This document shows positions 1 through 3,218 of a stretch of 6,272 nt of DNA, piece by piece. The notes under the pieces are model-generated. The model was not told the DNA's origin. It searched no databases and was given only the letters and a program-made list of their open reading frames with translations. Origin of the DNA: JABDPF01 sp036351575 (lineage in GTDB: Bacteria > Pseudomonadota > Gammaproteobacteria > Xanthomonadales > SZUA-36); assembly GCA_036351575.1 (NCBI GenBank), contig JAZBPJ010000110.1, forward strand, positions 1 through 6,272, read 5' to 3'. A program made the translations under genes and the position numbers. The stretch's first letter is position 1. Every line of letters begins with the position of its first letter.

Positions 1-6
1 AGGCAG

Positions 7-21
7 TGAGAATTATTCTCA
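7..21. promoter_or_regulatory. Probable Fur box (iron-responsive operator)
   Basis: The 15 bases TGAGAATTATTCTCA form a perfect palindrome around a central T. They match the 7-1-7 Fur consensus TGATAATnATTATCA at all but one symmetric position in each arm, and the GAGAAT/ATTCTC variant is common in natural Fur boxes. The site abuts the proposed -35 element of the dsbB promoter (22-27), where bound Fur with ferrous iron would be expected to block RNA polymerase. It could instead serve a leftward gene outside the window. The motif is seen directly; Fur binding is inferred. Confidence 0.7.
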
Positions 22-50
22 TTGATTAACCCCCCATCATTTGCCATAGT
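22..50 (+). promoter_or_regulatory. Candidate sigma70-type promoter of the dsbB-dsbA pair
   Basis: A TTGATT hexamer at 22-27 and a CATAGT hexamer at 45-50 each match the sigma70 consensus at four of six positions and are separated by exactly 17 bases. Transcription would start near base 57 and leave a leader of about 30 bases before the DsbB start codon. The match is moderate and could be chance, but its position between the Fur-type palindrome and the gene is suitable. Confidence 0.4.
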
Positions 51-85
51 CCCAGCCTTCGCTCGCCAAGATTTAAAAATGAAAA

Positions 86-547
86 ATGACTAGCCCAAGC
101 AAGCAAAACGAGCTTTCCAATGGGCAAAGTAGCGGGGACGGGTGGTACCTGCTTTTTGGCTGCTGGTTGACTGCCTCCGTGGCAACACTTGGAAGTCTTT
201 TCCTCGACAAGGCTCTTGGAATGGAGCCCTGTTCGCTATGCTGGTACCAACGGATTTTCATGTATCCGCTGGCTCTCATACTGTTGACCGGGCTTCTTGT
301 GCTGGATCGTCGTATCGCGTGGTATGGGTTGCCCTTGGCTTTTTTCGGCTGGATGACAGCTTTTTACCATTTGCTGATGTATGTTGGTATCGTCCCCGAA
401 TCGCTGCAACCCTGCGGCAGCGGGCCGTCTTGCGTACAAGATGATCTGGGTTTATTTGGATTCGTCAACATCCCGATGCTGTCTTTGCTCTCCTTCTCGG
501 TTGTCATCGGCTTGCTTCTTATGTTCATGCACAGGACAAGAACGTGA
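86..547 (+). CDS. dsbB: DsbB/BdbC-type disulfide bond formation protein
   Basis: This inner-membrane thiol:quinone oxidoreductase is expected to re-oxidise a periplasmic DsbA-like partner and pass the electrons to quinone. The 153 residues show four hydrophobic segments at about 20-40, 58-73, 79-99 and 127-147. The first periplasmic loop carries the CxxC pair Cys49-Cys52 in the family motif CSLCWYQR, and the second loop carries Cys110 and Cys116. The hydrophilic N-terminus before the first helix is about 19 residues long and the total length is normal for the BdbC branch. Cys26 in the first helix is an extra cysteine. The ATG at 86 is the only sensible start, but it has no clear Shine-Dalgarno sequence and sits in an A-rich stretch. 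The stop codon overlaps the GTG start of the DsbA-like gene, so the two are translationally linked. Base composition is clearly lower in G+C than downstream genes. The family call is firm; exact orthology to E. coli DsbB is not claimed. Confidence 0.92.
   Translation: MTSPSKQNELSNGQSSGDGWYLLFGCWLTASVATLGSLFLDKALGMEPCSLCWYQRIFMYPLALILLTGLLVLDRRIAWYGLPLAFFGWMTAFYHLLMYVGIVPESLQPCGSGPSCVQDDLGLFGFVNIPMLSLLSFSVVIGLLLMFMHRTRT
533..536 (+). promoter_or_regulatory. Ribosome binding site that fixes the GTG start of the DsbA-like gene
   Basis: AGGA lies seven bases before the GTG at 544, inside the last codons of the DsbB gene. No ATG in a better position exists before the hydrophobic N-terminus, so this site supports the GTG start and the GTGA overlap with the upstream stop codon. 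Confidence 0.55.
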
Positions 548-1221
548 AAAGAAACATTTTGATCCTCGCGGCTGCCGCGGTCATGGTTGGCGGATTTGTA
601 ATCGCCATGCTCGCTGTTGAAAGCCGCGACACGAGCAACGCTCAAGTAACGGCAAAAACGAATTTCTCAAGGCTGATCAGAGAGCACTCACCCATGGCTG
701 GAATGGAAGATGCTCGGGTCACTATTGTGGAGTTCTTCGATCCCGCCTGTGGCACATGCCGTGCCTTTCATCCCTTCGTCAAGGGAATCCTGCGTGACAA
801 TCCAGGAAGAGTGAATCTGGTCGTTCGATACCTGCCGCTTCACCCGGGTTCAGCGGATGTTGTGAAGATACTCGAAGCAGCTCGACTTCAGGGCAAGTTC
901 TGGGAGGCGCTGGAAGCCGCTTATGCCACCCAGGGGATGTGGACAGTCAATCACCAGGCATATCCAGATTTGTTCTGGAGAAGCATGTCGAGTGTTGGAC
1001 TTGATCCTGAGCAAGTCTCAAGGGATACGCAAAGTTCAGCAGTCTTGCAGAACATTCAGCAGGACATGGATGACGGGCGCGCGCTGGGTGTAGACAAAAC
1101 TCCGGGCTTCTTCGTCAACGGCAAGCCGTTGATCGAATTCGGGCAAATGCAGTTGCTTCAATTGGTAAATGAAGCGCTGGAGCATGAGTACGGAAGCCAA
1201 TCACAACAGGAAGGTAAGTAG
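544..1221 (+). CDS. Membrane-anchored DsbA/BdbD-family thiol oxidase
   Basis: This exported thioredoxin-fold protein is expected to introduce disulfides into secreted proteins and to be re-oxidised by the adjacent DsbB-like protein. The 225 residues begin with a short basic start (MKRN) and a hydrophobic stretch at about 5-24 that looks like an uncleaved signal anchor, because no clear AxA cleavage site follows. The thioredoxin-like domain runs from about residue 47 to 215. It carries the active-site CxxC as Cys69-Gly-Thr-Cys72 after the beta strand VTIVEFFDPA, a helical insertion at about 105-180, and the cis-proline motif Thr186-Pro187. These are its only two cysteines. The gene starts with GTG in the sequence GTGA, overlapping the stop of the DsbB gene by four bases. 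Sample lines are near 45% G+C, well below the downstream genes. A DsbA/DsbG-like reductase or isomerase role is possible, but the DsbB partner favours an oxidase. Confidence 0.88.
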   Translation: MKRNILILAAAAVMVGGFVIAMLAVESRDTSNAQVTAKTNFSRLIREHSPMAGMEDARVTIVEFFDPACGTCRAFHPFVKGILRDNPGRVNLVVRYLPLHPGSADVVKILEAARLQGKFWEALEAAYATQGMWTVNHQAYPDLFWRSMSSVGLDPEQVSRDTQSSAVLQNIQQDMDDGRALGVDKTPGFFVNGKPLIEFGQMQLLQLVNEALEHEYGSQSQQEGK

Positions 1222-1292
1222 TAAAACCCATGGGCAATGACATCGCCCGGTTCACAATGGGCGGGGACGTTTGACAAAAACAGGAAATGGAA
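1222..1292. other. Short spacer with competing weak hairpins after the dsb pair
   Basis: The bases CGCCC at 1244-1248 can pair with GGGCG at 1259-1263. GGGC at 1232-1235 could alternatively pair with GCCC at 1245-1248. Neither stem is followed by a T run, so I do not call a terminator. The segment marks the change from the lower-G+C dsb pair to the G+C-rich downstream DNA. Confidence 0.25.
1282..1285 (+). promoter_or_regulatory. Ribosome binding site that favours the second ATG (1293)
   Basis: AGGA lies seven bases before the ATG at 1293. It is only one base before the in-frame ATG at 1287, which is too close for normal initiation there. I therefore start the small membrane protein at 1293. 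Confidence 0.5.
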
Positions 1293-1505
1293 ATGGACAC
1301 CTACTCGGTATTGCGATGGGGTGTGGCGCTGGTTGGGGCCGTGCTGCTTTTTGAGGCGGTGCGGGCGTTGCTTACCGGTTACACCCACGGGTACTACCGC
1401 TCGCACGTGTACCACAGGCGTGAAAATGCCGGCCGCTATTACCTGTGGGTTGGCGGCCGGGCGGGCCTGGGCGCCCTGGCCATTGCAGCGGCGCTGATGC
1501 TGTAA
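1293..1505 (+). CDS. Small two-helix membrane protein of unknown function
   Basis: The product of 70 residues begins MDTYSVLRWG. It has a hydrophobic segment at about 7-27 and a second at about 52-70, joined by a polar loop rich in Tyr, His and Arg (GYYRSHVYHRRENAGRYY). This predicts a hairpin-like inner-membrane protein with the basic loop in the cytoplasm. I do not recognise a named family. The case for a real gene is the well-placed ribosome binding site, the clear amphipathic layout and G/C-rich third codon positions. An overlapping frame at 1237-1497 lacks these features. It lies 71 bases after the DsbA-like gene and could be co-transcribed with it, but its base composition matches the downstream genes instead. 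It ends 15 bases from the stop of the convergent reductase gene. Confidence 0.65.
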   Translation: MDTYSVLRWGVALVGAVLLFEAVRALLTGYTHGYYRSHVYHRRENAGRYYLWVGGRAGLGALAIAAALML

Positions 1506-1520
1506 ATCGCATACCGCGTC

Positions 1521-2162
1521 TCAGCCGATCAGTACCGGCGCCTTGCGCAGATATTCCTCGCTCGCGACCTGCTTCACGAGGAAGTCGGCAACGTCGGCCC
1601 GCGCGATGGTGCCGGAACGCCAGTCGGCGGGGTCGAGCAAGACCCGGTAGCGGTGCGTGGCCGGGCGATCGGTCAGGATGACGGGCCGGGCGATCGTCCA
1701 GGCGAGATCACTGGAGCGGATCAGGTGCTCCTGCACGTTCTTGTCGTCGTAGACCCGGCCGAGGACGGCGTTGAAGCCGAGGTTGTAAAGGCATCCGCCC
1801 TGATTGCGGCTGTCGCCCGCACCGAACCCCGTGAGCGCGACGAGCCGCGAAACGCCTTCGGCCTGCATTGCCTCGACGAGTACCCGCGTCGCCTTCGAAA
1901 AGAGTTCCGTGCCCCGAACGATCATTTCTGGCCCGGTTGTCACGCCGAGCGCCTGGATGACCGCATCCATGCCGGAGAGCGCCCGGCGAACATCGGCCGG
2001 CTCGGTCGCGTCGCCCGCGAACCGCTCGAGGTTCGGGTCGTCGATGCAGATTTGATCGGCCGAGCGCGCGAATGCCCGCACGTGGTATCCCTCCTCCAGC
2101 GCGCGTTTCACCGTTTCAAGCCCGGTGCCGCGGCTGGCCCCGATCACCAGGATGTTCGCCAT
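1521..2162 (-). CDS. NAD(P)H-binding atypical short-chain dehydrogenase
   Basis: The 213-residue product is a Rossmann-fold protein of the NAD(P)H-binding (NmrA-like/BLVRB-like) group and is probably a cytoplasmic NADPH-dependent reductase. It opens with the beta strand ANILVIGA and the glycine-rich loop Gly8-Ala-Ser-Arg-Gly12-Thr-Gly14. Arg29 and Arg32 follow the second strand, where such enzymes contact the NADP phosphate. A GDATEP segment at about 50-55 matches the conserved Gly-Asp after strand three, and the family-like stretch SDLAWTIARP lies near residue 153. The classical Tyr-x-x-x-Lys catalytic pair is absent, which is normal for this atypical group. I chose the ATG at 2162 because the protein then begins right at the first Rossmann strand; a longer frame reaching 2258 would add 32 residues of no domain character. 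The substrate cannot be read from the sequence. The gene is convergent with the small membrane gene and divergent from the MAPEG gene. Confidence 0.85.
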   Translation of the reverse strand: MANILVIGASRGTGLETVKRALEEGYHVRAFARSADQICIDDPNLERFAGDATEPADVRRALSGMDAVIQALGVTTGPEMIVRGTELFSKATRVLVEAMQAEGVSRLVALTGFGAGDSRNQGGCLYNLGFNAVLGRVYDDKNVQEHLIRSSDLAWTIARPVILTDRPATHRYRVLLDPADWRSGTIARADVADFLVKQVASEEYLRKAPVLIG

Positions 2163-2299
2163 GATCGTAACTCGCCCGTTGTTGCAAACATCCATTGTAC
2201 AAGCAAAGAAGGCTTCGTCCTGGAGGCATTCATTGCCGCCCGGGCCTGCCTGTAGCAAAATCGGTGGATCAACCGCTTCAGCAGACCAGGGAATCCACC
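2163..2299. promoter_or_regulatory. Shared divergent control region of the reductase and MAPEG genes
   Basis: These 137 bases separate the two divergent start codons. For the minus strand, a TACAAT hexamer at 2199-2194 is a fair -10 element about 32 bases before the reductase start, with no good -35. For the plus strand, TTGCCG at 2233-2238 and CAAAAT at 2256-2261 are spaced by 17 bases and lie about 40 bases before the MAPEG start. All are partial matches, and I saw no clear operator palindrome. Confidence 0.35.
2288..2292 (+). promoter_or_regulatory. Ribosome binding site of the MAPEG gene
   Basis: AGGGA lies seven bases before the ATG at 2300. It supports this start over an in-frame ATG at 2195, which would add 35 polar residues ahead of the first membrane helix. 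Confidence 0.6.
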
Positions 2300-2683
2300 A
2301 TGAAATACGCAGCGCTCATCGTCATTCTGGCATTGGTCCAGTACACCTGGTTCAGCATGCGTGTCGGCTCCGGACGGCTCAAATACAAGGTCGATGCGCC
2401 CAGTACTTCAGGCGACGAGACCTGGGAGCGGCTGTACCGGGTGCAGATGAACACGCTGGAGCAACTCGCGGTGTTCATACCGGCGATTTTCCTGTTCGCG
2501 ATCTACGCCAGCGCCACCTGGGCCTGGGTGCCGGGCGTCGTGTACCTGGCCGGCCGCCAGGTTTACGCCATGGAGTACGTCAAGGACCCGAAAACGCGGG
2601 CGCCCGGCATGGGACTGACCCTGCTGGCCAACGCCGTGCTGCTGGTCGGCGCCCTGGTGGGCCTGGTGCTCGATATTTTCTGA
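2300..2683 (+). CDS. MAPEG-family integral membrane protein
   Basis: The 127-residue protein belongs to the MAPEG family (membrane-associated proteins in eicosanoid and glutathione metabolism), whose better-known members are glutathione transferases or peroxidases. Four hydrophobic segments fall at about 3-18, 56-72, 76-91 and 106-126. Between the first and second lies the family signature ERLYRVQMNTLEQLAVFIPA, with the conserved Glu-Arg, Gln-x-Asn and Glu residues that form the glutathione site in characterised members. A second family-like stretch, GRQVYAMEYVKDP, lies near residues 86-98, and its Arg and Tyr fit the usual R-x-x-Y element. The length is typical for bacterial members. The stop codon is followed within seven bases by a strong terminator, so this is a single-gene transcript. 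Divergent placement from the NAD(P)H-binding reductase suggests possible joint control, but enzymatic activity is not proven. Confidence 0.88.
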   Translation: MKYAALIVILALVQYTWFSMRVGSGRLKYKVDAPSTSGDETWERLYRVQMNTLEQLAVFIPAIFLFAIYASATWAWVPGVVYLAGRQVYAMEYVKDPKTRAPGMGLTLLANAVLLVGALVGLVLDIF

Positions 2684-2686
2684 CAC

Positions 2687-2720
2687 AAAAAAGCGCTCCC
2701 GGCAATGCGGGAGCGCTTTC
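2687..2720. terminator. Bidirectional rho-independent terminator
   Basis: A perfect 12-base-pair stem, AAAGCGCTCCCG at 2690-2701 with CGGGAGCGCTTT at 2708-2719, encloses a six-base loop. Read on the minus strand the stem runs into six T residues (the A run at 2687-2692), which makes it a strong stop for the secreted-protein gene. Read on the plus strand only three T residues follow, so it is weaker but still plausible for the MAPEG gene. It sits exactly between the two convergent genes. Confidence 0.9.
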
Positions 2721-2731
2721 TCGGTAAATGC

Positions 2732-3145
2732 TTACTTGAGTGCCTTGCTTTTCGGGAGTGCGCTTTTTACAAATATTTCTGCTGTGCCGATGAAAGCCTC
2801 CTCGTCAATCGTGGCGCCGACCAGGATGAACTCGTTGTAGCCGTCGATTCTGAGGCCATCAAGTGACTTGATGGCATCCAGGTCGAACTTGGCGACAAAG
2901 TCGCCGCGGTCATCGGCTTTCCAGCTTTGGATTTCAACGCCGTTCAGGTGAACCGAATACACGTCGACCAGCCAGTAATCGATAGTGGTATGTACCGTGA
3001 CGACTTCACCTTTGCTGCCCAGGTTCAGCACGTTGGGTGAAATCTGGATTGAGATATCGAATGCCTGCGCGCTGGTGCTGAACAGCAAAAACAGCAAAAG
3101 AGTGATGAACGGTGCACGCACCGCCAGGGGAAGCGAATTGCCCAT
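2732..3145 (-). CDS. Secreted small beta-rich protein of unknown function
   Basis: The 137-residue product has a clear Sec signal peptide: a hydrophobic core at 13-25 and an AQA motif giving likely cleavage after Ala28. The mature part of about 109 residues has no cysteine. It reads as a chain of beta strands with the pattern ISPNVLNLGSKGEVVTVHTT, then SVHLNGVEI, DDRGDFVAKFD and a final TAEIFVKS. The elements PNxLNLxSKG, LNGV and DDRGxFVAKF look like a conserved immunoglobulin-like domain that I have seen in uncharacterised exported proteins; this is recollection, not a search result. A periplasmic or extracellular structural or binding role is a guess. A strong GAGGAG ribosome binding site at 3152-3157 lies six bases before the ATG. 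The gene follows the beta-propeller gene on the same strand after 73 bases containing a hairpin, and ends at the bidirectional terminator. Confidence 0.8.
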   Translation of the reverse strand: MGNSLPLAVRAPFITLLLFLLFSTSAQAFDISIQISPNVLNLGSKGEVVTVHTTIDYWLVDVYSVHLNGVEIQSWKADDRGDFVAKFDLDAIKSLDGLRIDGYNEFILVGATIDEEAFIGTAEIFVKSALPKSKALK

Positions 3146-3151
3146 GGTAGT

Positions 3152-3157
3152 CTCCTC
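3152..3157 (-). promoter_or_regulatory. Strong ribosome binding site of the secreted protein gene
   Basis: Read on the minus strand, GAGGAG is spaced six bases before the ATG at 3145. It is the strongest Shine-Dalgarno match in the window and confirms the start of the signal-peptide-bearing protein. Confidence 0.7.
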
Positions 3158-3163
3158 GTAAGA

Positions 3164-3183
3164 CGCCGGCGTCCTTGCCGGCG
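3164..3183. terminator. GC-rich hairpin between the propeller gene and the secreted protein gene
   Basis: CGCCGGC at 3164-3170 pairs perfectly with GCCGGCG at 3177-3183 around a six-base loop. On the minus strand it lies between the stop of the propeller gene and the ribosome binding site of the secreted-protein gene, and is followed only by TCTTAC instead of a T run. It may act as a weak terminator, as a 3'-end stabiliser, or as a partial attenuator setting the ratio of the two products. Bases 3184-3218 show no convincing promoter. Confidence 0.35.
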
Positions 3184-3218
3184 AATACCAGACTAGCAGT
3201 GCATGCCTTAACCGCAGA

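Noticed and set aside
1271..1276. Perfect -35 hexamer TTGACA before the small membrane gene
   Set aside because: The place for a -10 element falls inside the coding region at about 1294-1299, which reads TGGACA, so a promoter for this gene cannot be supported.
1237..1497. Overlapping plus-strand frame starting MTSPGSQWAG
   Set aside because: Its product is rich in Arg, Cys, Trp and Thr with no coherent helix or domain. The competing frame at 1293-1505 gives two clean membrane helices and a proper ribosome binding site.
1653..2255. Open frame of 200 codons on the plus strand
   Set aside because: It is the complement of the NAD(P)H-binding reductase, whose glycine loop and length identify the true coding strand.
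2163..2258. Longer N-terminus of the reductase starting at 2258
   Set aside because: The extra 32 residues have no domain character, include several cysteines, and would consume the divergent promoter region; the fold begins at the ATG at 2162.
2195..2299. Longer N-terminus of the MAPEG protein starting at 2195
   Set aside because: The extension is polar and unlike MAPEG proteins, and a ribosome binding site is placed correctly for the ATG at 2300.
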